A stretch of DNA of 64,000 nucleotides, from NCBI GenBank assembly GCA_910586225.1, contig CAJUIL010000019.1, positions 7,107-71,106 of the forward strand. Direction: 5' to 3'. The notes beneath the pieces are model-generated. The model saw only the letters and a program-made list of their open reading frames with translations. It searched no databases and had not been told where the DNA came from. Position numbers and translations under genes: made by a program. Of this stretch, positions 17,279 to 25,012 are shown piece after piece (within the stretch, counting starts at the first letter, position 1; every line of letters begins with the position of its first letter). The stretch is from an uncultured Eubacterium sp. GTDB lineage: Bacteria > Bacillota > Clostridia > Lachnospirales > Lachnospiraceae.

Positions 17279-18553
17279 GTGGTTTGTAAAGAGATGATCG
17301 CAATGCTTTTAGCTGGTGGACAGGGAAGCCGCCTTGGAGTATTGACTTCAGCGGTTGCAAAGCCAGCGGTGGCATTTGGCGGAAAATACCGCATTATAGA
17401 TTTCCCGCTTAGTAACTGCATCAATTCAGGGATTGACACAGTCGGCGTGCTGACGCAATACCAGCCGCTGCGTCTTAATTCACATATCGGTATTGGCATT
17501 CCATGGGACCTCGACCGCAATAACGGCGGGGTGACGGTATTGCCGCCGTATGAAAAAAGCAGCAGCAGCGAATGGTATACAGGAACGGCGAACGCGATTT
17601 TTCAGAATCTAAATTATATGGAAAGCTACCATCCGGAATATGTGATTATTTTATCCGGAGATCACATTTATAAAATGGATTATGAAGAAATGCTTGACTT
17701 TCATAAAGCCAACCGCGCGGATGTGACGATTGCCGCAATGCCGGTGCCGATCGAAGAGGCAAGCCGGTTCGGAATTGTCATTGCCGATGAGGAAAAGCGG
17801 ATATTGGAATTTGAAGAAAAGCCGGAGCATCCAAGGAGCAATATGGCTTCCATGGGAATTTACATATTCAGCTGGCAGGTATTAAAGGATGCGCTTGTTG
17901 CGCTAAAGGAACAAAACAACTGTGATTTTGGCAAGCATATCATTCCGCATCTTCATGAGAAGCAGTTTCGGATGTTTGCGTATGAATACAATGGCTATTG
18001 GAAGGACGTAGGAACGCTCGGTTCTTATTGGGAAGCGAATATGGAGCTGATCGATCTGATCCCGGAATTTAATTTATACGAGAAGTATTGGAAAATTTAT
18101 ACAAAATGTGATATCATTGAGCCGCAGTATCTTTCACCGGAGGCGGTCGTGGAAAAAAGCCTGATCGGGGAAGGCTGTGAAATATATGGTGAGGTATACA
18201 GCTCGGTGATCGGGGCTGGTGTTACGATTGGCAGAGGATCTGTCGTACGTAACTCCATTATTATGAAGGACGCCGTGATCGGCGAACAAGTGCTCATTGA
18301 CAAAGGAATTATAGCGGAAAATACGCAGGTTGGCGACCGTGCGCAGATTGGTGTTGGAGAATACGCGCCAAGCACTTATAATCCAAAGGTGTACGCGTTT
18401 GATCTTGTTACGGTAGGAGAAGATTCTGTGATCCCGCCGGATGTCAGGATCGGACGAAATACAGCGATTTCAGGTATTACAACAGTAGAGGATTATCCAG
18501 ATGGACAGCTTGCGGCAGGCGGAGCGATCATAAAGGCAGGTGAATCGGCATGA
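17279..18553 (+). CDS. glgC: glucose-1-phosphate adenylyltransferase, catalytic subunit
   Basis: 424-aa ADP-glucose pyrophosphorylase, making ADP-glucose for glycogen. The N-terminal nucleotidyltransferase domain shows LLAGGQGSRLG, KPAVAFGGKYRIIDF, GTANAIFQN and ILSGDHIYKMDY; a left-handed beta-helix with hexapeptide repeats (LIGEGCEIYG, VIGAGVTIGRG) follows from ~295. The GTG at 17279 fits the AGGTGA ribosome site; an alternative GTG three codons earlier overlaps that site. A -10-like TATACT lies at 17235-17240. Overlaps glgD by four bases (ATGA), so translation is coupled. Confidence 0.95.
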   Translation: MVCKEMIAMLLAGGQGSRLGVLTSAVAKPAVAFGGKYRIIDFPLSNCINSGIDTVGVLTQYQPLRLNSHIGIGIPWDLDRNNGGVTVLPPYEKSSSSEWYTGTANAIFQNLNYMESYHPEYVIILSGDHIYKMDYEEMLDFHKANRADVTIAAMPVPIEEASRFGIVIADEEKRILEFEEKPEHPRSNMASMGIYIFSWQVLKDALVALKEQNNCDFGKHIIPHLHEKQFRMFAYEYNGYWKDVGTLGSYWEANMELIDLIPEFNLYEKYWKIYTKCDIIEPQYLSPEAVVEKSLIGEGCEIYGEVYSSVIGAGVTIGRGSVVRNSIIMKDAVIGEQVLIDKGIIAENTQVGDRAQIGVGEYAPSTYNPKVYAFDLVTVGEDSVIPPDVRIGRNTAISGITTVEDYPDGQLAAGGAIIKAGESA

Positions 18554-19671
18554 AGGCATTAGGACTGGTTTTGGCAGGCGGAAATAATAACCGTATGCAG
18601 GAATTATCGAAAAAGCGGGCGATTGCGGCAATGCCGGTAGGCGGCAGCTTCCGCTGCATTGATTTTGCGCTGAGCAATATGACTAATTCACAAATACAAA
18701 CAGTTGCCGTACTGACCCAGTATAACGCGCGTTCTTTAAATGAACATTTAAGTTCATCAAAATGGTGGGATTTTGGGAGAAAGCAGGGCGGCTTATATGT
18801 GTTTACCCCAACCGTGACAGCGGACAACAGCTGGTGGTACCGGGGGACAGCGGACGCGATGTACCAGAATATCGATTTTTTAAAGCGCTGCCATGAGCCG
18901 TATGTTATTATTACAAGCGGCGACTGCGTGTACAAGATCGATTATAACAAAATACTGGATTATCATATAGAGAAAAAAGCGGATATTACGATTGTCGTAA
19001 AGGACATGGATAAAGCCGAGGATGTCAGCAGATACGGCGTAATAAAAATGAATGAGGATTCAAGGATTGTTGAATTTGAGGAGAAACCAATGGTTGCCCA
19101 ATCAAATACAGTATCCACGGGGATCTATATTATCCGCCGCCGGCAGCTGATCGACCTGCTGGAGCATTGCGCGCAGGAAAGCCGGAATGATTTTGTAACG
19201 GATATTTTGATCCGTTATAAGAATTTAAAACGGATGTACGGCTATAAACTGGACGATTACTGGAGCAACATTTCCACAGTGGAATCCTACTACAAGACGA
19301 ATATGGACTTCTTAAAGCCGGAGGTACGCAAGTACTTTTTCCGTGATTATCCGCATATATATTCAAAGGTGGACGATCTTCCTCCAGCAAAATACAATAT
19401 GGGTTCCGATGTACATAACAGTCTGATATCGAGCGGCTGTATTATTAACAGCAAGGTGGAAAATTCTGTATTATTCAAAGAAGTATTTGTTGGCAAAAAT
19501 TGTGTCATCAAAAATTCTATTATATTAAACGAAGTTTATATCGGTGACAATACGCATATCGAAAATTGTATCGTCGAGAGTCGCGGGACTTTGAAAGCGA
19601 ATACTTACTACTGTGGTGACAGCGGTATTCAGGTAGTCGTGGAGGATAACAATGAGCGGTATGGGTTGTAA
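18550..19671 (+). CDS. glgD: glucose-1-phosphate adenylyltransferase subunit GlgD
   Basis: 373-aa paralogue of GlgC. It keeps the fold (LVLAGGNNNRMQELSKKRAIAAMPVGG, RGTADAMYQN, ITSGDCVYKIDY, C-terminal beta-helix) but has NNNRM in place of the catalytic GxGxRL loop. It is therefore expected to be the regulatory partner in a GlgC/GlgD heteromer, as known in Firmicutes. Starts inside the glgC stop (ATGA). No glgA or glgB lies in the window. A hairpin without a clear U-tract follows (19680-19705). Confidence 0.93.
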   Translation: MKALGLVLAGGNNNRMQELSKKRAIAAMPVGGSFRCIDFALSNMTNSQIQTVAVLTQYNARSLNEHLSSSKWWDFGRKQGGLYVFTPTVTADNSWWYRGTADAMYQNIDFLKRCHEPYVIITSGDCVYKIDYNKILDYHIEKKADITIVVKDMDKAEDVSRYGVIKMNEDSRIVEFEEKPMVAQSNTVSTGIYIIRRRQLIDLLEHCAQESRNDFVTDILIRYKNLKRMYGYKLDDYWSNISTVESYYKTNMDFLKPEVRKYFFRDYPHIYSKVDDLPPAKYNMGSDVHNSLISSGCIINSKVENSVLFKEVFVGKNCVIKNSIILNEVYIGDNTHIENCIVESRGTLKANTYYCGDSGIQVVVEDNNERYGL

Positions 19672-19679
19672 TATATCAC

Positions 19680-19705
19680 AGGCTGCAGTCTTTTGGCTGC
19701 GGCTT
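19680..19705 (+). terminator. hairpin after glgD, weak terminator
   Basis: AGGCTGCAG (19680-19688) pairs with CTGCGGCTT (19697-19705), two G-U pairs, eight-base loop. No T-run follows, so termination may be partial. Confidence 0.35.
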
Positions 19706-19786
19706 GTAAAAGTCACAAAGGAGAAAGGTACAAACTATACTAAGTAAAGGAGAGTGTTTTATAGGAAATGAAGAAAGGGGCGAAAG

Positions 19787-20062
19787 ATGATGCGAATAAC
19801 AGATGTCCGAGTCCGAAAAGTTGAAAAAGAAGGAAAGATGAAAGCGGTGGTATCGATCACAATCGATGATGAATTTGTTGTGCATGATATCAAAGTAATT
19901 GAAGGGGTTAAGGGATTGTTCATAGCGATGCCGAGTAGAAAGGCAGCCGATGGAGAGTTCCGAGATATTGCTCATCCGATTAATTCTGAGACGAGAGACC
20001 ATATTCAGAATATCATTCTAGAGGAATATCAAAAACAAATGACAGCAGAAGAAGAGACGTGA
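19787..20062 (+). CDS. spoVG: SpoVG-type regulator
   Basis: 91-aa SpoVG, a small nucleic-acid-binding regulator that acts in sporulation and envelope/virulence gene control in Firmicutes. Family motifs: ITDVRVRKV at the start, VSITIDDEFVVHDIKVIEG, and the hallmark GLFIAMPSRKAADGEFRDIAHPIN. Two adjacent ATGs (19787, 19790) follow GAAAGGGGCGAAAG; either could start. Single gene between glgD and a strong terminator. Confidence 0.95.
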   Translation: MMRITDVRVRKVEKEGKMKAVVSITIDDEFVVHDIKVIEGVKGLFIAMPSRKAADGEFRDIAHPINSETRDHIQNIILEEYQKQMTAEEET

Positions 20063-20118
20063 ATGACGATTGAAACAGAATAGAAATGGAAAGGGCAGAG
20101 GAATCCGCCCGAAAGAAG

Positions 20119-20165
20119 CTGCATCTGGCTGAATGTTGTAAAACATCTGCCGATGCAGTTTTTTT
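20119..20165 (+). terminator. intrinsic terminator after spoVG
   Basis: CTGCATC plus GGC (20119-20129, one-base bulge) pairs with GCC plus GATGCAG (20149-20158), with an inner ATGTT/AACAT pairing, followed by seven T (20159-20165). Confidence 0.9.
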
Positions 20166-20177
20166 GTTGGATGGGTA

Positions 20178-20239
20178 TCAAGGTTCTGCAATTTTTTCAT
20201 CGAATTGGTTTCTTTGGATTCAAGGTTCTGCAGTTTTTT
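20178..20239. repeat. short direct repeat at the 3' end of the M23 gene
   Basis: TCAAGGTTCTGCA occurs at 20178-20190 and again at 20220-20232, each followed by (A/G)TTTTTT. The second copy contains the TGA stop of the leftward peptidase gene, so the first looks like a duplicated gene end lying just past the present stop. Confidence 0.6.
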
Positions 20240-21338
20240 TCTGTGCGTTTTGATAAGCGGTAACAGCAGGATCAATCATTTCCTGTACGCGGTGCCATTC
20301 CTTGGAAGTATCATCCTTGACTGTCTCGCTCCGGTTCTGGGATAAAAAGCGGGTCAGCTCGTAGCAGCTGATCCAGATTTCATTGTTTCCGTCTTTTTGC
20401 GATTCATCAAAGATCAGCTGCATTCCAAAGTGCAAATGTATAATGTCGATATTATTTGTGTTTTCTTTATCGCTGTATCCAGTGTGTCCCATATATCCGA
20501 TGACATCTCCCGCTGTTACGGTGCTGCCTTCCTTTAATGATTTACAGTATGGAAAATTTTGGCGCAGATGCGCATAATAATAGTATCTTTTTTTGTCAAA
20601 ACTGCGGATACCGATCCGCCATCCGCCATAGCGGTTCCAGCCGAGACATTCCACATAGCCTGATTCTACAGCGATGATCGGAGTACCGATCTGTCCCATC
20701 ATATCATGGCCAAGATGCTGCCGGCGGTAGCCAAAGGAACGGGAAGAACCGAAGTCGTCATAATCTGTGTATGGAAATCCTTTTGCGATCGGTGAAAAAG
20801 CTTTCAGGCCATACTGCTTTTCACTGGAAGCAGTATCAGCACCGCCAAGCTCATATTCTCCAACAAAGCCGCCCAGTACAGCGTGATACGCTTCGTTGTA
20901 ATAATCATAATATTTCATATCTTTAGTCATCTCGCTTATTGTTAATTCCTTGTTTAATAGTTTGCTTGCGATAGCATCCAGATCCGCTGATTTGTAATTT
21001 TTAAAATCTCCTCCGTATTTTACGCCTAACATAGCCAGCAGGCATATCCAGTCCAGCGGCGTATCGGTGTCATGCGCTTTCAGGTCATATTGATAGGCGT
21101 CATTCATGGCCTCGCTCGTCACCTTAAAGTCGACCCATTTGATAAAGTCTTTGCTGCCGGAATTGGATTGGCCTTCGGATTCCGTATTTTTAGAGGTGAC
21201 AGGTGTGTTTGTAGAATTTTCATTTAAGAATTTTTGCATGGCGTTCTCAGCCGGAGAGCGGAAAAACGTGAGTAAAAGAATAGCGAAGAAGGAAATCAAT
21301 TCTATGGAAACGATACATTTAAAGACAATCGGTTTCAT
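20220..21338 (-). CDS. M23 (LytM-type) metallopeptidase, membrane-anchored
   Basis: 372 aa with an N-terminal membrane segment (residues ~5-22), a Ser/Asn/Thr-rich linker, a helical region, and a C-terminal M23 domain. The domain shows the zinc/catalytic pattern HLGHDMMGQIGTP, the central strand GYVECLGWNRYGG, YYAHL, and IIHLHFGMQ (the HxH motif). The family cleaves peptidoglycan cross-bridges or, when degenerate, acts as a sporulation scaffold. ATG 21338 is chosen because a promoter lies at 21392-21421; the ribosome site is weak. Neighbouring spoVG makes a sporulation role possible but unproven. Confidence 0.82.
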   Translation of the reverse strand: MKPIVFKCIVSIELISFFAILLLTFFRSPAENAMQKFLNENSTNTPVTSKNTESEGQSNSGSKDFIKWVDFKVTSEAMNDAYQYDLKAHDTDTPLDWICLLAMLGVKYGGDFKNYKSADLDAIASKLLNKELTISEMTKDMKYYDYYNEAYHAVLGGFVGEYELGGADTASSEKQYGLKAFSPIAKGFPYTDYDDFGSSRSFGYRRQHLGHDMMGQIGTPIIAVESGYVECLGWNRYGGWRIGIRSFDKKRYYYYAHLRQNFPYCKSLKEGSTVTAGDVIGYMGHTGYSDKENTNNIDIIHLHFGMQLIFDESQKDGNNEIWISCYELTRFLSQNRSETVKDDTSKEWHRVQEMIDPAVTAYQNAQKKTAEP

Positions 21339-21391
21339 AAGGCGGTTACCAGTGAGTATGGGTCTTAGTAAATATATATGAGGGTGGATGG

Positions 21392-21421
21392 AAAATATGC
21401 GGGTGTTGGTGACTTGGTCAA
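21392..21421 (-). promoter_or_regulatory. candidate promoter of the M23 gene
   Basis: On the - strand TTGACC (21416-21421), 18-base spacer, TATTTT (21392-21397). Start near 21385 gives a ~47-base leader and argues against the longer frame beginning at 21494. Confidence 0.45.
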
Positions 21422-21429
21422 AAGCTTGC

Positions 21430-21706
21430 GTCGGAAAATGGAGATACTGTGAATGCATTCTTAGGTTAAGGGGTACAGTGGCGTTATTTTGCACCCCTCG
21501 GAAATCGCAATCGCAGAGGGATTAAGAGAGAATTGATTTGTTATGGAATGAAAGCAGTTTTTTGAAGATTACATTAGGAATATACGAATTGTAAAAGCAG
21601 CAAAGATTATCGAAATAAGAAATTTAAAGATGAATATGCACAAACAGAAGCCAGTACACTAGTGAAAATGGAAGAGATGCTTATAAGTACCTATATTGTT
21701 ATGTAG
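21430..21706 (+). other. intergenic remnant region
   Basis: Between the M23 promoter and the broken glycosyltransferase. One short open stretch on + (about 21610-21705) reads KDYRNKKFKDEYAQTEAS before a stop and looks like a gene remnant, but I cannot assign it. Nothing else recognised. Confidence 0.35.
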
Positions 21707-22838
21707 ATGTTGAGTCATTCAATTCGGGATCTAAGGCAAGCGGAGCAGGAGAGGTTAAGAGTTAGGGGTTATCGCAGTATGGAGAAGTATATAAAAAAGA
21801 CGGTTGATAAGCAAAGTGGCTTATATCATACTTTGGGAAAAGAATATAAATCTTTGAATATTAACCAGTCATATTTATGTTATGAAAATGCATTATATCA
21901 TTATTCGAAAGAACACGGGCGAATAGATTTTGTAGACGACTTTGTTGACCAATGTAAAGCAGAGTTGGAATATATAAAGCAGTGCCCGGAATTTGCTGTG
22001 AAAAAAATGGCAATTATTATTTTGTTTTATAATAATGCGGACATTACAAAAGAGTGTATTTATAGTATCAGAAAAAGCTGTTCTCCAGATATCTATGAAT
22101 TGATTGTTGTGGACAATGCTTCTTCGGATGGAATGCGGGATTGGCTTAAAACACAGGAAGATATTAAGCTAATCGAGAATAACGAGAATCTTGGATTTCC
22201 GTATGGCTGTAATCAGGGGATTGCCGCAGCAGATGCAGATTCAGATATGTTTTATTTTTCATTATGGAAGCAAAGCATTCAATGTAATACCAGAGAAATT
22301 CAGGCAGCTGCTTATAACTAATAGAGAGAAATTGAAAGAAAAATACGGGATGGATCTGGTTTCTTATAGTTATGTAGAAAGCGCATTGATCGATATGGGT
22401 GTGACGAATGTCAGAAATCAAGATTTTCTGGAGGAAGATATAGAAAATGATCAGAAATTTGATGTTGTAATATTCGATGAAGTACTTAATCTGTAATCAG
22501 CAGAAGCAATGCTCAAAAAGGCAAAGCATTGTCTTAGTCTAAGAAGCAAAATGCTGATCTCGCTTCAAAATGTGCAGTGTATCAAAGGTATGCTTAACGA
22601 TAAGATTGATGGTAATAACAAATATTAAAAGAAGGGATTTAAACGGTATGATATTATGAGGCTTTGCAACAAATGTGAATTGCAGATAAATGAATTTAAT
22701 TATCGTAAGGCGGAGCTTTCCTTGGAAGAGAAGCAGGAAGTTCTGCGTCTGTGCAGGAATGGAAATCCGTCTGACCGGATACTTTATGAAGCTGAGAAAT
22801 ATATTTTTGAAGTTGTTATTGCCGAAAAACTGCAATAG
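21707..22838 (+). pseudogene. decayed family-2 glycosyltransferase/methyltransferase-like gene
   Basis: First part (21707 to ~22250): a GT2 start, MAIIILFYNNADITKECIYSI, VVDNASSDGMRDWLK and ENLGFPYGCNQG, cut off before the rest of the GT-A fold. After ~22255 the message continues in another frame with IPEKFRQLLITNREKLKEKYG and QKFDVVIFDEVLNL. It then meets an in-frame TAA (22494) and another stop near 22623, although the same frame keeps coding-like sequence (LISLQNVQCIKGMLNDKIDG, later LSLEEKQEVLRLCRNGNPSD) up to 22838. The second half resembles the methyltransferase-like part of long surface-glycosylation proteins. Internal deletion plus two nonsense changes: a dead gene. Confidence 0.8.
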
Positions 22839-22968
22839 TTTCTACAAGCATGATTCAAGACACTCTGTCTGTGTACATAGATAGTCATTTTAGAAAGAAG
22901 ATAGTGATTCGATGGATAATTATTATGCGGAGTTTCATTGGATATCATGCGGTCACCACACTAGTCCA

Positions 22969-23002
22969 GGCTGCTGTATATACCTAGAGTAATACAGCAG
23001 CC
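22969..23002. repeat. perfect inverted repeat/hairpin
   Basis: GGCTGCTGTAT (22969-22979) pairs perfectly with ATACAGCAGCC (22992-23002), 12-base loop. It lies just past the end of the leftward nuclease-like gene. No U-tract on either strand; may be a weak terminator or an RNA 3'-end stabiliser. Confidence 0.5.
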
Positions 23003-23012
23003 CGGATGCAGG

Positions 23013-24023
23013 TCAAGCTGTGTATAAATACGAATCTGCCTCCGCAGGTGACAGCTGAAAGTGTTTTATAAGAGCTTCTTTAATTTGTACAGTACTGATT
23101 CCAAAATCCTGAAAGCTTCTGACCGCACTGACTATTTTGGATTCTGTTACAGACTTTGTAACACTTTCTGTTACAGATCTTGTAACATCTTCCGTCACGG
23201 ATTCTGTCACGGATTGCGTCACAGATTGCGTCACGGATTTTGTTACCGATTCTGTCACAGATTTTGTTACTGATTCTGTCACGGATTGGGTTATTGATTC
23301 CTCAAGCGATTTTTTTATTTTATTGATTTCCGGTTCCATAATTTCCAATAATGCCTGACACATAAGATCATCTCCTCTCAATTCATTTACAATTTGTTCG
23401 TTTGCCCTGACGCTTATTTCTAACACAGAATCAGCAAGCTCTTTGTCAAAGGCGGATTTCAGAGTGTCAATTCTTTGCAACAGATCTATCATGTCCTGCT
23501 TTTTCATTTTTGGGGACAAGGAGGACAACCAGATGTGGTCTGCTTTGTCCAACTCTTTTGCGACAATGATCTGTACGGGAAATAAAAAGCGGTTGGGCAT
23601 ATAATAAATGCCTTTCACAGGATTGGAAAGTGTGATATCCTGTTTGGCAAAATATGCGAACAGCTTATGCGGCTTTGCTTCACGGATTATGGAAATGGTG
23701 ATCTCACTGGTTTTCCGGCTGTTGACGGTTTCCCCATAAGATTTATAAAGTGCCGCATATGCGATGGATTTGTAAAATGTGTCGATGTTCAGCTCGTCAG
23801 CTGGCGACTTGTATTCCATCAGATTATAATGGCGGAAAAATTTCCCAATCTCATTTTCAATTTGGATACCAGCCGCCTTTTTGATGATCAGCAGGTCAAT
23901 CTCTAACGGTCTGGTGTTCAGATTATATTCTTTTTCGAATAGGAGTGCATCCCGGTATGCGGCAAGCTCCATATACATAGCTGCAACAAAACCGGAATGC
24001 CATTGTATTTTTTTATCGCTCAT
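23013..24023 (-). CDS. PD-(D/E)XK nuclease-like protein (Rpn/transposase-like) with SVT tetrapeptide repeats
   Basis: 336 aa. The N-terminal ~100 residues fit a PD-(D/E)XK core: Asp43 in PLEIDLLIIKK, then Glu70 and Lys72 in NLMEYKSP, in the spacing of Rpn-type or putative transposase nucleases. A helical region follows. Residues 243-294 are 13 uninterrupted four-residue units (mostly SVTE, SVTK, SVTQ), then a short C-terminal helical domain ending PAEADSYLYTA. Start ATG 24023 has CAGGAG upstream. Lone gene in an AT-rich, decayed neighbourhood. Function in DNA cleavage or recombination is inferred from fold only. Confidence 0.7.
   Translation of the reverse strand: MSDKKIQWHSGFVAAMYMELAAYRDALLFEKEYNLNTRPLEIDLLIIKKAAGIQIENEIGKFFRHYNLMEYKSPADELNIDTFYKSIAYAALYKSYGETVNSRKTSEITISIIREAKPHKLFAYFAKQDITLSNPVKGIYYMPNRFLFPVQIIVAKELDKADHIWLSSLSPKMKKQDMIDLLQRIDTLKSAFDKELADSVLEISVRANEQIVNELRGDDLMCQALLEIMEPEINKIKKSLEESITQSVTESVTKSVTESVTKSVTQSVTQSVTESVTEDVTRSVTESVTKSVTESKIVSAVRSFQDFGISTVQIKEALIKHFQLSPAEADSYLYTA
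23142..23297 (-). repeat. 12-bp coding tandem repeat (13 units)
   Basis: In-frame tandem array encoding SVT(E/K/Q) units within the nuclease-like gene. The third positions vary between units while Ser-Val-Thr is kept, so protein-level selection is maintaining it. Units of 12 bp can be lost or gained without frameshift. Confidence 0.85.
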
Positions 24024-24575
24024 CGGTGGAGTATCTCCTGACTGCTATTGTAACATAGATTTGCTGGTTTTTAAATGGGAAAAATGTTTTTTTAGAAAAA
24101 TGGTATTTAACGGCTGCATGGTTATCAGATATCTTCAGAATGTTAAAAAGTGATACAAAATTGTTAATTTGAAGTGTTTGATGGAAGCTGTGTTTGTGTA
24201 AATTTAGATTGTAACTATTTTATTCATAATTCTGGATTTTTGCAAGCATAATAACAAATTTTGTGAGTAATAAACAAAGAATATGTTTTGGTGGTTCTGA
24301 AACTTACACAATAATGTGAAAATAAATGTAAAATATAAATTATAAAATGTGCATATTAACAAAAAGGCATTTTAGTTAGATACTTTTTGTCAAGCTTTTA
24401 AGGTGTGACGTCCAGATTTTAAATTATTGATTGACAGTGATCAAGAAAATGGATATGGTGATAAGAAGGCAGCAGGTGTTCTTAGGAAAAAGTAAGGTCA
24501 GTGATACGGCAGTTTGTTATGCTGTCTGCGTAACTGGTAAAACGCAAGCTGCCTGTCTGATCGGAGGAAGATGGA
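24024..24575. other. AT-rich intergenic region upstream of the toxin-antitoxin genes
   Basis: About 550 bases with no convincing gene. Contains an inverted repeat ACAAAAAG (24359-24366) with CTTTTTGT (24383-24390), and a possible promoter TTGACA (24431-24436), 17-base spacer, TATGGT (24454-24459), reading toward the toxin gene. The ~110 bases after that promoter precede the toxin's ribosome site and have no recognised motif. Confidence 0.45.
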
Positions 24576-24965
24576 TTGAGGGTAACGAAACAAGAGATAC
24601 AGCGGTATCTTTGTGAGCTGAAAAGCGCTGTAGAGAAAAACAGATACCGGATTGACAGAAATGCAAAAAGGCAGGATAATATCCAGCTTTTTCTGGATTA
24701 TGTTATAGATGAGGCAAGGGCAAAGGATATTATTTTGAGTCTTGTACCATCCGATTTTTCAGAAATCCTGCATAATCAGCATAAAGGCTATGAACAGGAG
24801 CGGCTGTATGTTTTTGGCAAGGATGTCAGACTTTTGGAGCGGTATGGGTCGGAGGAAAAATGGATTTCTTTGTATATTAAATGCAACAAGCTGGAAAACA
24901 GCTTTGTGATCGTTGTTTCGTTCCATAGGCAGAGACGACCGCTTATCTATTATTTTAATGACTAA
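24576..24965 (+). CDS. MqsR-like toxin of a type II toxin-antitoxin system
   Basis: 129 aa. The pattern fits MqsR (RelE-fold mRNA interferase): a helical start with AVEKNRYRIDRNAK, then LSLVPSDFSEILHNQHKGYEQERLYVF, and closing beta strands WISLYIKCNKLENSFVIVVSF, which parallel VYLKITVIHDVLIVSF of E. coli MqsR. Toxin-first order with the antitoxin 47 bases downstream is the mqsRA arrangement. Start is TTG at 24576 with GGAGGAAG nine bases upstream; the nearby ATG reads straight into a stop. The assignment is by motif and context, and sequence identity to characterised MqsR is low. Confidence 0.65.
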   Translation: MRVTKQEIQRYLCELKSAVEKNRYRIDRNAKRQDNIQLFLDYVIDEARAKDIILSLVPSDFSEILHNQHKGYEQERLYVFGKDVRLLERYGSEEKWISLYIKCNKLENSFVIVVSFHRQRRPLIYYFND

Positions 24966-25012
24966 TTCCGCAGCGCTTTGTCGGAATTATAATCACATCG
25001 GAGGGAATCGTT

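Noticed and set aside
23142..23297. CRISPR array
   Set aside because: The repeats are 12 bp, contiguous, in frame with a protein and without unique spacers.
24431..24616. Small open frame of 61 codons upstream of and overlapping the toxin gene
   Set aside because: It has no ribosome site, starts at the -35-like TTGACA, and overlaps the better supported toxin frame.
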